NCBI RefSeq assembly: GCF_031846485.1 | Contig: NZ_JAVRHQ010000005.1 | Location: forward strand, 1 to 64,000 | DNA length: 64,000 nucleotides | Direction: 5' to 3' | DNA from: Autumnicola tepida | GTDB taxonomy: Bacteria; Bacteroidota; Bacteroidia; Flavobacteriales; Flavobacteriaceae | Shown here: positions 42,876 to 51,644 of the stretch, piece by piece | Numbering within the stretch: position 1 is the first letter of the stretch | Layout of the letters: the number at the start of each line of letters is the position of its first letter | Position numbers and translations under genes: made by a program | The notes under the pieces: generated by a model | What the model was told of the DNA's origin: nothing | Databases searched by the model: none | The model's input: only the letters and a program-made list of their open reading frames with translations

Positions 42876-43895
42876 TTATAATCTATCGTGAGAATTTCCA
42901 TACTCTTTCCGGTAAATTTTCAGAATTAGGAGGAAGAGGGAAATCAGGATGGGTCCGAATATCAACCCTATAAATCCAAATAACGGCACTCCCACCACCA
43001 CGCCGAAAAGAGTGATTAAAGGATGGACACTTGCCAACCTTTCCAAAACATAAAGCCTTATTATATTGTCTGTAGCCCCAACCACCACAAAGCCATAAAT
43101 AAGGATAGCTATAGCCTGCCAGTTTTGTCCCTGGGCAGCAAGGAGTATAGTCACGGGGAGAATACCAATGGCCGTTCCAATAAAAGGAATCATGGATCCC
43201 ACGGCGGTAATCACAAACCAGAAAAAAGGATCTGGTACTCCTACTATCAAAAAGCCAATTAAGGCAATTATTCCCTGGCACAGGGCCACAAGCGGAATTC
43301 CCAAAGCATTGGATTTTACCAACTGGTTGCTTTCCTCTCCTATAATAGTTAGGTTTTCCTTGCCTAACGGAATATAAGTTATAAGAGAATCTCTAAGGGT
43401 ATTCTGGTTGATTAACATGTAATATAACATAAAATACATAATCCCAATTGCAATAAAAGCATCAAAGGTGCCGCCAGCCAGGCTTTGGAGGTTGGAAGAA
43501 ACCCAACCGGTGACCGAGGAGGTATCTATGCTGCTGCTTACATTGTAGCCAACATATTCTTCCAGGTGATTGGTTTGCTCTTTTACCGCGCTAATTACTC
43601 TTTCTGAATTAGCTACCGCTTTGCCTATTTTAGAGGAAAGCATCAAAATTATGAGCGTAATTGGCACAAGAATGCCTACAAAAGACCCCGTCATAAGTAA
43701 TGCCGCAGCAACAGGTGGTTTCCAGCCTTTTCTCATTAATGTCCTCATCCAGTTCCTAAGAAGCGCGTAAAGCGTGATTGCCCCCAGTACCCCGGAAAGA
43801 TAAGGCACGATTTCCCTAAATATTAAAACCGTTAAAAAGAGAATAAGCAGAAGTACGAATATTTGCCGTACCAGCGCCGGTTTTAAGGTGTTCAT
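42876..43895 (-). CDS. AI-2E family transporter
   Basis: The 339-residue inner-membrane protein has about eight hydrophobic segments. The family motif appears as VPDPFFWFVITAVGSMIPFIGTAIG, interrupted here by notation, in the C-terminal half, followed by PLITLFGVVVGVPLFGFIG. Members export signalling molecules or take part in Na+/H+ exchange; the substrate here is unknown. Start ATG 43895 lies 21 nt after the VOC gene stop. Confidence 0.88.
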   Translation of the reverse strand: MNTLKPALVRQIFVLLLILFLTVLIFREIVPYLSGVLGAITLYALLRNWMRTLMRKGWKPPVAAALLMTGSFVGILVPITLIILMLSSKIGKAVANSERVISAVKEQTNHLEEYVGYNVSSSIDTSSVTGWVSSNLQSLAGGTFDAFIAIGIMYFMLYYMLINQNTLRDSLITYIPLGKENLTIIGEESNQLVKSNALGIPLVALCQGIIALIGFLIVGVPDPFFWFVITAVGSMIPFIGTAIGILPVTILLAAQGQNWQAIAILIYGFVVVGATDNIIRLYVLERLASVHPLITLFGVVVGVPLFGFIGLIFGPILISLFLLILKIYRKEYGNSHDRL

Positions 43896-43916
43896 ATAGG
43901 GATTGGTTAGTTGTTG

Positions 43917-44339
43917 TTATTTGGCAAAAAGCTGGTCCATATTTTTAAATGCTTTAAATTCCAAAGCATTTCCACAGGGATCTTTAAAGAACATCGTGGC
44001 CTGTTCTCCCGCCTGCCCTTTAAACCTGATGTATGGCTCGATCACGAATTCAATTCCTTTGGCCTGGAGTAATTTTGAAAATTCCTGGAAAACATCCCAT
44101 TGAAGCACTACTCCAAAATGCGGTACCGGCACATCTTTCCCGTCTACGGGATTAGAATGTGTGGCTGCAGTTTCTTCGGCAGGTTTATAATGTATGACCA
44201 GCTGGTGCCCGAAAAAATTAAAATCCACCCAGTGCTCGCTACTTCTTCCTTCACCGCATCCAAGGGTTTCTTTGTAAAACTTCCGGCATTTCTCCAGGTT
44301 CGAAACAGGAATGGCAAGGTGGAAAGGTTGTATTTTCAT
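43917..44339 (-). CDS. VOC-superfamily (glyoxalase/dioxygenase-like) protein
   Basis: The 140-residue product shows the two-repeat VOC fold: IQPFHLAIPVSNLEKCRKFY at the start and MFFKDPCGNALEFK near the end, with His and Glu at the usual metal positions. VOC enzymes include glyoxalases, ring-cleaving dioxygenases and resistance proteins; the substrate is not evident. It is the promoter-proximal gene of this minus-strand cluster. Confidence 0.87.
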   Translation of the reverse strand: MKIQPFHLAIPVSNLEKCRKFYKETLGCGEGRSSEHWVDFNFFGHQLVIHYKPAEETAATHSNPVDGKDVPVPHFGVVLQWDVFQEFSKLLQAKGIEFVIEPYIRFKGQAGEQATMFFKDPCGNALEFKAFKNMDQLFAK

Positions 44340-44459
44340 GGTTGGCTGTTGTTTTTAAAAATTAAAACTAGTCTTTCCTTGAAATTAAGAATAATTTCAA
44401 TTTTATTAAAATTAGTGAGATAACTTCACATGCAGCCTTTATCAGCAGCTAATAATCTG

Positions 44460-45290
44460 TTAAGATTTGCCTTTTTGGGGCCTTCTCTTTCTAAAATTTT
44501 TCTTCGGAAAGTCTTTTGAAGTTTTATTTTTTGCTCTTCCTGCCGGGGCAGAAGCTTCTTCCGTTTTTACAGATTCATCCACCATACTATTGATGGTTTC
44601 TAGCTCTTCGGCTGTTAAATCCCGCCATTTTCCCACAGGAACATCAAGCTGTACATTCATTATTCTTATACGCTTAAGCGAAGTAACTTCATAGCCTAAA
44701 AATTCGCACATCCGCCGGATTTGCCTGTTCAGTCCCTGGGTAAGTATAATTCTGAATTCATATTTTCCCAGCTGTTCCACTTCACATTTACGGGTTACGG
44801 TATTAAGAATTGGAATTCCTGAGCCCATTCTTTTAATAAAATCTGGGGTAATGGGTTTATTTACGCTTACTATATATTCTTTCTCATGATTGTTCCGTGC
44901 GCGCAGGATTTTATTTACAATATCGCCATCATTGGTAAGAAAAATAAGCCCTTCACTGGGTTTATCCAGTCGTCCTATGGGAAAAATGCGCTTTGGATAA
45001 TTGATGAAATCTATGATGTTGTCTTTTTCCACGCGGGTATCGGTAGTGCAAACAATTCCCACGGGCTTATTAAAAGCCAGATAAACATTTGGCCCTTTCA
45101 ATTCCTGTTTCGAAACCAGTTTTCCATCAACTCTTACTTCGTCTCCCGGGGCGATCTTTGTTCCCATTTCAGGAACTTTCCCATTTAAAGTAATCCTGCC
45201 CTGGTTGATTAATTTATCTGCTTCCCGACGGGAACAGAAACCGGCTTCGCTTAAAAATTTGTTTATTCTTGTAAGATTTTGTTCAGGCAT
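44460..45290 (-). CDS. rluF: 23S rRNA pseudouridine synthase, RluF-like
   Basis: The 276-residue product has an N-terminal S4-type RNA-binding domain (RINKFLSEAGFCSRREADKL), the catalytic motif GRLDKPSEGL with its Asp, and QGLNRQIRRMCEFLGY, typical of the RsuA/RluB/RluF group. The IRRMCEFLGYEV form favours RluF (U2604 in E. coli) over RluB. A basic C-terminal tail (from about 250) follows. ATG 45290 was chosen over 45317 because the downstream start fits the S4 domain and the promoter box at 45307-45314. Confidence 0.85.
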   Translation of the reverse strand: MPEQNLTRINKFLSEAGFCSRREADKLINQGRITLNGKVPEMGTKIAPGDEVRVDGKLVSKQELKGPNVYLAFNKPVGIVCTTDTRVEKDNIIDFINYPKRIFPIGRLDKPSEGLIFLTNDGDIVNKILRARNNHEKEYIVSVNKPITPDFIKRMGSGIPILNTVTRKCEVEQLGKYEFRIILTQGLNRQIRRMCEFLGYEVTSLKRIRIMNVQLDVPVGKWRDLTAEELETINSMVDESVKTEEASAPAGRAKNKTSKDFPKKNFRKRRPQKGKS

Positions 45291-45306
45291 AAAAAAGATT
45301 CTGTTG

Positions 45307-45314
45307 CAAAGATA
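45307..45314 (-). promoter_or_regulatory. -7 promoter box of the pseudouridine synthase gene
   Basis: Plus-strand CAAAGATA is TATCTTTG on the minus strand, matching TAnnTTTG. It lies 17 nt upstream of the chosen start. Confidence 0.5.
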
Positions 45315-45421
45315 CAAGATTTAACGCCGTGAAAACAGGCAATCTGCGACCAACTTATGGGCGATATGCACAAGGTTATAGTCGAAGAAACAAGAAAATT
45401 CCATAAAAAATAAACGGGTCA

Positions 45422-45451
45422 GGCAACCTTTTGTAACTTTTCCCCGTCTAT
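45422..45451 (+). promoter_or_regulatory. ECF-type promoter of the sigma-factor operon
   Basis: GGCAACC (45422-45428), 16 nt, CGTCTAT (45445-45451) fits the general ECF promoter form (AAC-containing -35, CGTC-containing -10). It lies 31 nt before the GTG start of an ECF sigma gene, so autoregulation is likely. Confidence 0.6.
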
Positions 45452-45482
45452 GTAAATAGAAGGCCTTTAATAACTGAAACAG

Positions 45483-46046
45483 GTGAAAGTAATTCAACTT
45501 TTTAAAAACGAAACCCAATTAATAAAGCGGGCGGCCAAAAACAACCGCGAGGCACAGCAACGCTTGTATGAGATTCATTCGGGCAAGATGCTGAGTGTTT
45601 GCCGGCAGTATATTAAAGATCTCCACCATGCGGAAGAAGTAATGCTGAATGGGTTTTTTAAAGTTTTTACCCATATATGTTCTTTTAAGGGAGAAGGAAG
45701 TTTTGAAGGCTGGATAAGGAAAATTATGATACGGGAGGCTATTTCATTTTTAAGGGCAAATAAGAAAGTGGAATTCGAGCAGGAGGAAATGATGAATTAT
45801 TCTGAAAGCGGGAATAATATAAATTCAGAACTGGAAGTCGCCCATATCCAACGGATGATTGACCATCTGCCGGAAGGTTACAGAGTGGTTTTTGTAATGT
45901 ATGCCGTAGAAGGATATAAGCACAGTGAAATTGCTAAAATGCTGAATATTACTGAAGGCACTTCAAAATCACAGTTATTTAAAGCGAGAAAGATGTTGCA
46001 GGAGCAGCTAAAATTACAAAACGAAACAGGTTATGGCACCAATTAA
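45483..46046 (+). CDS. ECF-type RNA polymerase sigma factor
   Basis: The 187-residue product has sigma region 2 (about 15-90, including FEGWIRKIMIREAISFLR) and region 4 (about 125-178, with LPEGYRVVFVMYAVEGYKHS and an IAKMLNITEGTSKSQLFKAR helix-turn-helix). The start is GTG, placed after an ECF-type promoter. Its end overlaps the next gene by 14 nt, typical of sigma/anti-sigma pairs. The stimulus is unknown, but the downstream envelope genes suggest an envelope-stress circuit. Confidence 0.92.
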   Translation: MKVIQLFKNETQLIKRAAKNNREAQQRLYEIHSGKMLSVCRQYIKDLHHAEEVMLNGFFKVFTHICSFKGEGSFEGWIRKIMIREAISFLRANKKVEFEQEEMMNYSESGNNINSELEVAHIQRMIDHLPEGYRVVFVMYAVEGYKHSEIAKMLNITEGTSKSQLFKARKMLQEQLKLQNETGYGTN

Positions 46047-46791
46047 ATTTGAAGATCACATAAAAGAGCAGCTCGAAAAAAGACGAATTCAGCCTTCAGG
46101 ATCTGGCTGGGACAAGCTGGAAGCCAGGTTAGATGCCGCTGAAAGCAAAGGCGGGGGGAATTCTAAATGGTGGATAAGCATAGCGGCAGCAGTTGTGGCA
46201 GCGCTGGTAATAGCAGGCTTTGTTTTTACTACGGAAGATAAAATAAATACTCCGCCAATAGTAGAGCAGCCGGTTGAAGAATTTTCTGCTCCTTCAGTTA
46301 AAGAAAAATCCAAAGCTGAAATAGAAATTGCTTTGGAAGAAGTTGAAGAGCAACCTGAGGTAAAGAAAACTTCAGAAAGAACTTCCGGTTTTCAAAAGCC
46401 ACCGGAAAATACGCAGAGCGAAATCGTGGAAGCGCAAGGTGTAAAACAGGAAATTATAACAGATTCTGTTCCTGCTCATGTGGCAACGCAAAAGAATCCT
46501 GAAGAAGCAGTTTTCAGAAGTAAGCTGGAAGAAGTCATTGCAGCGGTAAATTCCGTAGAAACAGAAGAAGGAGGAATTACCGATGCTGAGGTAAACGCGC
46601 TTCTTGCTGAGGCTGCGAAGGAAATTAGCCGGGAATCCGGTAAGGAATATTCCACAGGAATGGTAGACGCCAGTGCGTTACTTGAAGATGTGGAAGGCGA
46701 ACTGGACGAATCTTTCAGGCAAAAGGTTTTTGAAATGCTAAAAGATGGCGTGATAAAAGCGAGAACAGCGGTTGCAACCAGAAATAATTAA
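46033..46791 (+). CDS. probable anti-sigma factor, single-pass membrane protein
   Basis: The 252-residue product has a short cytosolic N-terminus (FEDHIKEQLEKRRIQPSGSG) of the kind seen before anti-sigma transmembrane helices in Flavobacteria, one membrane segment at about 46-66, and a long Glu/Val/Ala-rich periplasmic part without recognisable domains. The 14-nt overlap with the sigma gene supports an anti-sigma role, by context only. Confidence 0.7.
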   Translation: MAPIKFEDHIKEQLEKRRIQPSGSGWDKLEARLDAAESKGGGNSKWWISIAAAVVAALVIAGFVFTTEDKINTPPIVEQPVEEFSAPSVKEKSKAEIEIALEEVEEQPEVKKTSERTSGFQKPPENTQSEIVEAQGVKQEIITDSVPAHVATQKNPEEAVFRSKLEEVIAAVNSVETEEGGITDAEVNALLAEAAKEISRESGKEYSTGMVDASALLEDVEGELDESFRQKVFEMLKDGVIKARTAVATRNN

Positions 46792-46869
46792 TAAAAATCA
46801 TCACATCCCGAAAAGGGTTATTCATTAATCAATGGAAGTACAGAAGTGCTTTATCTAAAACCAAACATC

Positions 46870-47940
46870 ATGAGAACAATTATCTTTTACGTAGTATTTA
46901 GCCTGTTTAATATAGCGGTTTGTGGCGCGCAAACTGGGAATGAACAAAATATTGGAAGCAATTCTAAAAAAATAGAACACCTTGTAAAGCAGAAGGAGGA
47001 AATTGTTGCTGAAGAAAAAGCTGCCTTAAAAAATGAAGTTGAGAAAATTAACTCCCAGGCCGAAAAAGGAGAGATTTCCTGGGATGAAGCAGAGGAACTT
47101 AAAAAAGAGGTTGCTAAAAAACATGCCCTGAATATAGAGAATAAAATAGCGATTATCGACAACAAAATCTCCCTGCTTACCCGTAATGAAGAGGATGAAG
47201 GATTTGCTGAGGAGAATAAGCATAAAACCTGGACATTCAAATGGGGTTCTGACGATGAGGAGAATAGTGAAAATAACGGGGATCATGATGACGATTATTA
47301 TGCCCGTACTGTATCTGAACTTGTAGTAGCCGCCGGCCTTAACAACGCGCTTTTGGACGGGCAATCTATTGAAGATTCCGATTTTAAAATTGGCGGGAGC
47401 AGGTTCTTTGAAATTGGCTGGGCATGGAAAACACGTGTTTTCAATAAAAGTAACTGGCTGAGAGTAAAATATGGAGTTTCATTTCAGTTTAATGGCCTGA
47501 AACCTACCGATAACCGCTATTTTGTAGAGGATGAAGATGAAACCTACCTGGCTGAATTTGAGCAGGATCTTGACAAATCTAAATTTAGGATGGACAATCT
47601 CGTTATTCCTGTGCATTTTGAATTTGGACCTTCTAAAAGATATGAATCTTCTAAAGGAGTAAAATTTACTACTAACAATATGTTCAAAATTGGGCTGGGG
47701 GGATATGCCGGCTTTAATATTGGAGAGCGCCAAAAGTTGAAATATGAGGTAGATGGGGATGATAGAAAGGAAAAACTTAAAAACGATTACAATACTAATG
47801 ATTTTGTATACGGCTTAAGCACATATATAGGCTGGGGCGGCACTTCCCTGTATGCAAAATATGACATCAATCCTATTCTTTCCGACCCTAATCCTGAACT
47901 GAATAATTTTTCTCTAGGGCTTCGCTTCGATCTGGATTAG
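46870..47940 (+). CDS. secreted envelope protein, coiled-coil plus predicted outer-membrane barrel
   Basis: The 356-residue product begins with a signal peptide (about 1-21, ending VCGAQ). Residues about 35-115 are Lys/Glu-rich and helical, and an acidic linker with DDEENSENNGDHDDD follows. The remainder has barrel-like strands and ends with NFSLGLRFDLD, an outer-membrane type C-terminus. ATG 46870 was preferred over a start at 46846 since it places the signal peptide first. It is probably the target or third gene of the sigma operon. Confidence 0.72.
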   Translation: MRTIIFYVVFSLFNIAVCGAQTGNEQNIGSNSKKIEHLVKQKEEIVAEEKAALKNEVEKINSQAEKGEISWDEAEELKKEVAKKHALNIENKIAIIDNKISLLTRNEEDEGFAEENKHKTWTFKWGSDDEENSENNGDHDDDYYARTVSELVVAAGLNNALLDGQSIEDSDFKIGGSRFFEIGWAWKTRVFNKSNWLRVKYGVSFQFNGLKPTDNRYFVEDEDETYLAEFEQDLDKSKFRMDNLVIPVHFEFGPSKRYESSKGVKFTTNNMFKIGLGGYAGFNIGERQKLKYEVDGDDRKEKLKNDYNTNDFVYGLSTYIGWGGTSLYAKYDINPILSDPNPELNNFSLGLRFDLD

Positions 47941-47970
47941 CCAACTATAATTTGTAATTTTGCCAATCTA

Positions 47971-48003
47971 AGACCTCACAGGTTTTTAAAGCATGTGAGG
48001 TCT
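47971..48003. repeat. dispersed palindromic repeat, copy 1
   Basis: AGACCTCACA (47971-47980) pairs perfectly with TGTGAGGTCT (47994-48003). The inner part is AT-rich and partly degenerate relative to copies 2 and 3. It is between the envelope gene and dnaG and may act as a bidirectional hairpin terminator. Confidence 0.8.
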
Positions 48004-48028
48004 GGATATTTTTATATTTATAAAAAAT

Positions 48029-49993
48029 TTGATCTCAAAGGCCACCATAGATAATGTGTTTGAAACTTCCCGGGTGGAGGAGGTGATCGGCGATTTTGTT
48101 CAGCTTAAAAAATCCGGTAGCAACCTAAAGGGCCTGAGTCCGTTTACTGATGAGCGCACTCCCAGTTTTATGGTCTCGCCCGTAAAGCAAATCTGGAAAG
48201 ATTTTTCCAGTGGAAAAGGAGGGAATGTGATCGCTTTCCTTATGGAGCACGAGCATTTTACCTATCCTGAAGCTATAAAATATCTCGCCAAGAAATACGG
48301 GATAGAAATTGAAGAAACCGAGCAGACCGATGAGCAGAAGCAGCAGGCCGATGAAAAGGAAAGCATGTACCTGGTTTCTGAATTTGCCAGCAAGTATTTT
48401 CAAAAAATCCTTTATAAAACCGATGCGGGAAAAGCGATAGGTTTAAGCTATTTTAAAGAGCGCGGCTTTACAGCAGAAACTATTGAAAAATTTGATCTGG
48501 GTTATTGCCTGGACGAGTGGGACGCGTTTACCAAAGAAGCCTTAGGTAGCGGATACAAACTGGAATACCTGGAGAAAACCGGCCTTAGCATTGTAAAAGG
48601 AGAAAAACAATTTGACCGGTTTAAAGGCCGGGTGATGTTTCCAATCCATTCCATGTCTGGCAGGGTTCTTGGGTTTGGTGGCCGTATTCTTACCAATGAT
48701 AAAAAAGCGGCAAAATATCTTAACTCTCCAGAAAGTGATATTTACCATAAAAGTAAAGTTCTCTACGGAATCTACCATGCCAAGCAGGCCATTGCCAAAG
48801 AAGATAATTGTTATTTAGTGGAGGGTTATACCGATGTGATTCAGTTTAACCAAACGGGGATAGAAAACGTGGTTTCTTCTTCCGGAACGGCTTTAACTTC
48901 GGAACAGATCAGGCTGGTCAACCGGCTTACCCGCAATATAACTGTTCTTTTTGACGGGGATGCGGCGGGAACACGTGCTTCTTTACGCGGAATAGACCTT
49001 ATCCTGGAACAGGGGATGAACGTGAAAGTCTGTACATTTCCTGAAGGAGAAGACCCCGATAGTTTTGCAAGAAAATATGATGAAGAAGAGCTGAAGCTTT
49101 ATTTAGCTGAAAACTCCAAGGACTTTATTACCTACAAAGCTTCTTTGCTAGTGCAGGAAGCAAAAAACGATCCTGTGAAAAAAGCTGAGGTAATAAGGGA
49201 CATGGTGGGGAGTATCGCTAAAATTCCTGATAATATCCAGCAGGAAATTTACGTGCAGGAATGTTCGCGGTTAATGGATATTTCAGAAGATGTGCTTTTT
49301 ACAACGCTTGCGCAGCTAACCTCAAAAGATTCCGGAAAAGCAGCAGGAAAAAAGCGTCCGCAAAGGTCTATGGATGTGGTTCGGGAAGATGCTAAGGATA
49401 AACCCGGGCTAAGGGTAAATGAGCTTTACGAACTGGAGAAAACGATCATCAGTCTTTTGCTTTTGTATGGAAAGCAGGAAGAAGAATTTGAAGACCTTGT
49501 GCTTAAACAGACCGAAACCGGAGAATTGAGCCTGGAGCCTGAAAAGCAAAATGCAAAGGTTTTTGAAAAGATTTTTCTGGATCTGCAGGAAGATGAAATT
49601 GCTTTTGCAAACCCTCATTTTCGGGAAATTTATAATCTTTTAATTCAGAAGCTCAACAGCGGGGGAGAATTTGCCATAGAAAGTTTTATTAATGATGTGC
49701 CGGCAGAAGAGGCTTCAGAAATTACCAATATCCTTATGGAAGAGGAGCAGTACCAGCTACATAACTGGGAGCGCAATGACATTTTTGTAAAAGATAAGAA
49801 GGAAAGCATTTCCAGGTTAGTAAGTGAGACTATCCTAAATCTTCGCCGCTATCTGGTTTCGCAAAAAATTGAAGAGCTTAAGCAGGAAATAAAAGAAACT
49901 GCGCAGGATGATAATTCCGCTACCCTGCAGGATGTTATGGATTACCTAAGCCTGAATAAAGTACTTTCCAATAAGCTCAACCGCGTTATGTGA
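48029..49993 (+). CDS. dnaG: DNA primase with degenerate zinc-binding domain
   Basis: DnaG (654 residues) makes RNA primers at the replication fork. The start is TTG; the N-terminus MISKATIDNVFETSRVEEVIG matches other flavobacterial primases in form. The zinc domain keeps the fold outline but all four ligands are changed: SPFT where CPFH is usual, and KDFSSGKGG where KCFGCGxGG is usual. The TOPRIM motifs VEGYTDVI and LFDGDAAG are intact. The C-terminal DnaB-binding part runs from about residue 470. Its 3' end overlaps the response-regulator gene by 8 nt. Confidence 0.95.
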   Translation: MISKATIDNVFETSRVEEVIGDFVQLKKSGSNLKGLSPFTDERTPSFMVSPVKQIWKDFSSGKGGNVIAFLMEHEHFTYPEAIKYLAKKYGIEIEETEQTDEQKQQADEKESMYLVSEFASKYFQKILYKTDAGKAIGLSYFKERGFTAETIEKFDLGYCLDEWDAFTKEALGSGYKLEYLEKTGLSIVKGEKQFDRFKGRVMFPIHSMSGRVLGFGGRILTNDKKAAKYLNSPESDIYHKSKVLYGIYHAKQAIAKEDNCYLVEGYTDVIQFNQTGIENVVSSSGTALTSEQIRLVNRLTRNITVLFDGDAAGTRASLRGIDLILEQGMNVKVCTFPEGEDPDSFARKYDEEELKLYLAENSKDFITYKASLLVQEAKNDPVKKAEVIRDMVGSIAKIPDNIQQEIYVQECSRLMDISEDVLFTTLAQLTSKDSGKAAGKKRPQRSMDVVREDAKDKPGLRVNELYELEKTIISLLLLYGKQEEEFEDLVLKQTETGELSLEPEKQNAKVFEKIFLDLQEDEIAFANPHFREIYNLLIQKLNSGGEFAIESFINDVPAEEASEITNILMEEEQYQLHNWERNDIFVKDKKESISRLVSETILNLRRYLVSQKIEELKQEIKETAQDDNSATLQDVMDYLSLNKVLSNKLNRVM

Positions 49994-50624
49994 TATTTAA
50001 CTGGAGCAGCCGGGATTGTGTAATAAGATCGGCTACATTGTCTACTTTCAGTTTTTTCAACAAGCGCGTCTTATAAGTACTAACGGTTTTTTCATTAATA
50101 TCCAGGGCTTCCGCGATATCCTTGTTGCGTTTGCCAGAAGACAGGAGGTTTAAAACCTCAGTTTCACGGGTGGATAATCGCTTAAATTTAGCTACAAGGC
50201 CTTTTCCTTGTGAAATCCCGGAATTAAGCCGCTCTGTAATTTTCTTGTTGAGGTAAATTCCTCCCCGCGCCACCTGATAGATCGCTTTTTCCAGCGTTTC
50301 AGGATCGGTGGTTTTGGAGATATAGCCTGCTGCACCGGCTTTTATGGTGCTTAAAGCATACATTTCTTCGGGATGTGTGCTGAAGATTAGCATCCTGGTT
50401 CCAGGATATTCCTGTTTGATTTTCCGAAGGGCGTTAATACCGTTTATTTGCGGTAAATCGAGTTCGATAATAAGCACATCCGGAACCCCGTTCTGAAGAA
50501 ATTTAAATAACTCGTCCCCGCTCGTGATATTACCAATAATTTCCAGTGCCGGATTGTTCTTTAAGATACAACCTATTCCACGGCTGATCACTGGATGATG
50601 GTCTGCAACTAATACTTTATACAT
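49986..50624 (-). CDS. NarL/FixJ-type response regulator (orphan)
   Basis: The 212-residue product has a receiver domain (about 1-120) with DHHPV, the acceptor Asp within IIELDLPQ, and the late Lys in GYISKTTDP. The C-terminal LuxR-type helix-turn-helix has LSTRETEVLNLLSSGKRNKD. ATG 50624 gives the standard MYKVLVADHHPV start. No histidine kinase gene is adjacent, so the partner is elsewhere. Confidence 0.9.
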   Translation of the reverse strand: MYKVLVADHHPVISRGIGCILKNNPALEIIGNITSGDELFKFLQNGVPDVLIIELDLPQINGINALRKIKQEYPGTRMLIFSTHPEEMYALSTIKAGAAGYISKTTDPETLEKAIYQVARGGIYLNKKITERLNSGISQGKGLVAKFKRLSTRETEVLNLLSSGKRNKDIAEALDINEKTVSTYKTRLLKKLKVDNVADLITQSRLLQLNIT

Positions 50625-50744
50625 AATTTTAGGCTGAAATTGCATGTATCAAACCGGGGGAGATTTTGTATACATGTTGGTATCCTAAAAATAATAGATA
50701 AAGCTTATAAATCAGGAAGCTATCATGTATTTTCGATAAAATGT

Positions 50745-51536
50745 TTACTTCTTTAGATGAAGGGGTATTTCACACACGGGAATTGGATCCATCTTATGTT
50801 TATTCTTTGTATTAAGGATCTCATAAAGCCTGTACACCTTTGCTTCCCTGCCAGAGAAGTCACTTTCGCGCTTTCCTTCCTCGTGCATTTTCATGGCCCA
50901 TTCCAACTCGTCGTAACTGGCCCCCAACTGTTCTTCATCACTGCGGCTGTCGCCAAACAAGCCATCACTTGGAGCCGCGTTCAGGATGGTATCCGAAACC
51001 TGCAGGTACTCGCCCAATTTGTACACCTCGCTTTTCATAAGGTCTGCAATGGGGCTCAAATCTACCCCGCCGTCTCCGTATTTGGTGTAAAAACCAACAC
51101 CAAAATCTTCTACCTTGTTTCCGGTGCCGGCTACCAGGTAGCGGTGCAGCCCGGCAAAGTAATAAAGGGTGGTCATTCTTAACCTGGCCCGGGAATTGGC
51201 AAGGCTAAGGTCCAGCAGTTCGTTGTTCTGGCTGTCTGGCAACACCTTTTTAAACTCTTCAAAGACTGAAGTGAGATCGGCATTTACGCTGGTAACATTG
51301 GCAAAATTGTGCTTAAGAGCTTCAATGTGTTTTTGCGCCCGGCTTACATGATCAGGGTTTTGGTGAATTGGCATTTCCACGCAAAGTGTGCGTAACCCTG
51401 TTTTTGCACAAAGTGTTGAGGTTACTGCAGAATCCACTCCGCCACTTATTCCTACTACAAAACCTTTCATATTTGCTTTAGTGGCATAATCTTTAAGCCA
51501 TTGTATAATATGGTTGGCTACCTTTTCCGTCTGCAT
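50745..51536 (-). CDS. nadE: ammonia-dependent NAD+ synthetase
   Basis: NadE (263 residues) amidates nicotinic acid adenine dinucleotide in the last step of NAD synthesis. The ATP-binding P-loop is SGGVDSAVTSTL (near residue 30), and NAAPSDGLFGDSRSDEEQLG is the conserved C-terminal segment. The length without a glutaminase domain shows the NH3-dependent type. It is divergent from gldB; two -7 boxes lie between. Confidence 0.96.
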   Translation of the reverse strand: MQTEKVANHIIQWLKDYATKANMKGFVVGISGGVDSAVTSTLCAKTGLRTLCVEMPIHQNPDHVSRAQKHIEALKHNFANVTSVNADLTSVFEEFKKVLPDSQNNELLDLSLANSRARLRMTTLYYFAGLHRYLVAGTGNKVEDFGVGFYTKYGDGGVDLSPIADLMKSEVYKLGEYLQVSDTILNAAPSDGLFGDSRSDEEQLGASYDELEWAMKMHEEGKRESDFSGREAKVYRLYEILNTKNKHKMDPIPVCEIPLHLKK

Positions 51537-51540
51537 AATG

Positions 51541-51572
51541 TTGGGTGATTTAGTTTGTAAATGATACCTTTG
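51541..51572 (+). promoter_or_regulatory. promoter of gldB
   Basis: TTG (51541-51543), 21 nt, TACCTTTG (51565-51572). The -7 box is exact. The nadE box on the other strand begins 5 nt away. Confidence 0.55.
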
Positions 51573-51576
51573 TACA

Positions 51577-51584
51577 CAAATCTA
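51577..51584 (-). promoter_or_regulatory. -7 promoter box of nadE
   Basis: Plus-strand CAAATCTA reads TAGATTTG on the minus strand, an exact TAnnTTTG match, 40 nt upstream of the nadE start. Confidence 0.5.
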
Positions 51585-51644
51585 CTATTTAAACATTATT
51601 TATAAAAGGGGCCGGCGTTAAAGCCTTCATAATTAAGGGGAGTA

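Noticed and set aside
45432..45451. TGTAACTTT with CGTCTAT as a promoter pair
   Set aside because: Only 7 nt separate GTAAC and CGTC, too short for sigma binding; GGCAACC further upstream gives the proper 16 nt.
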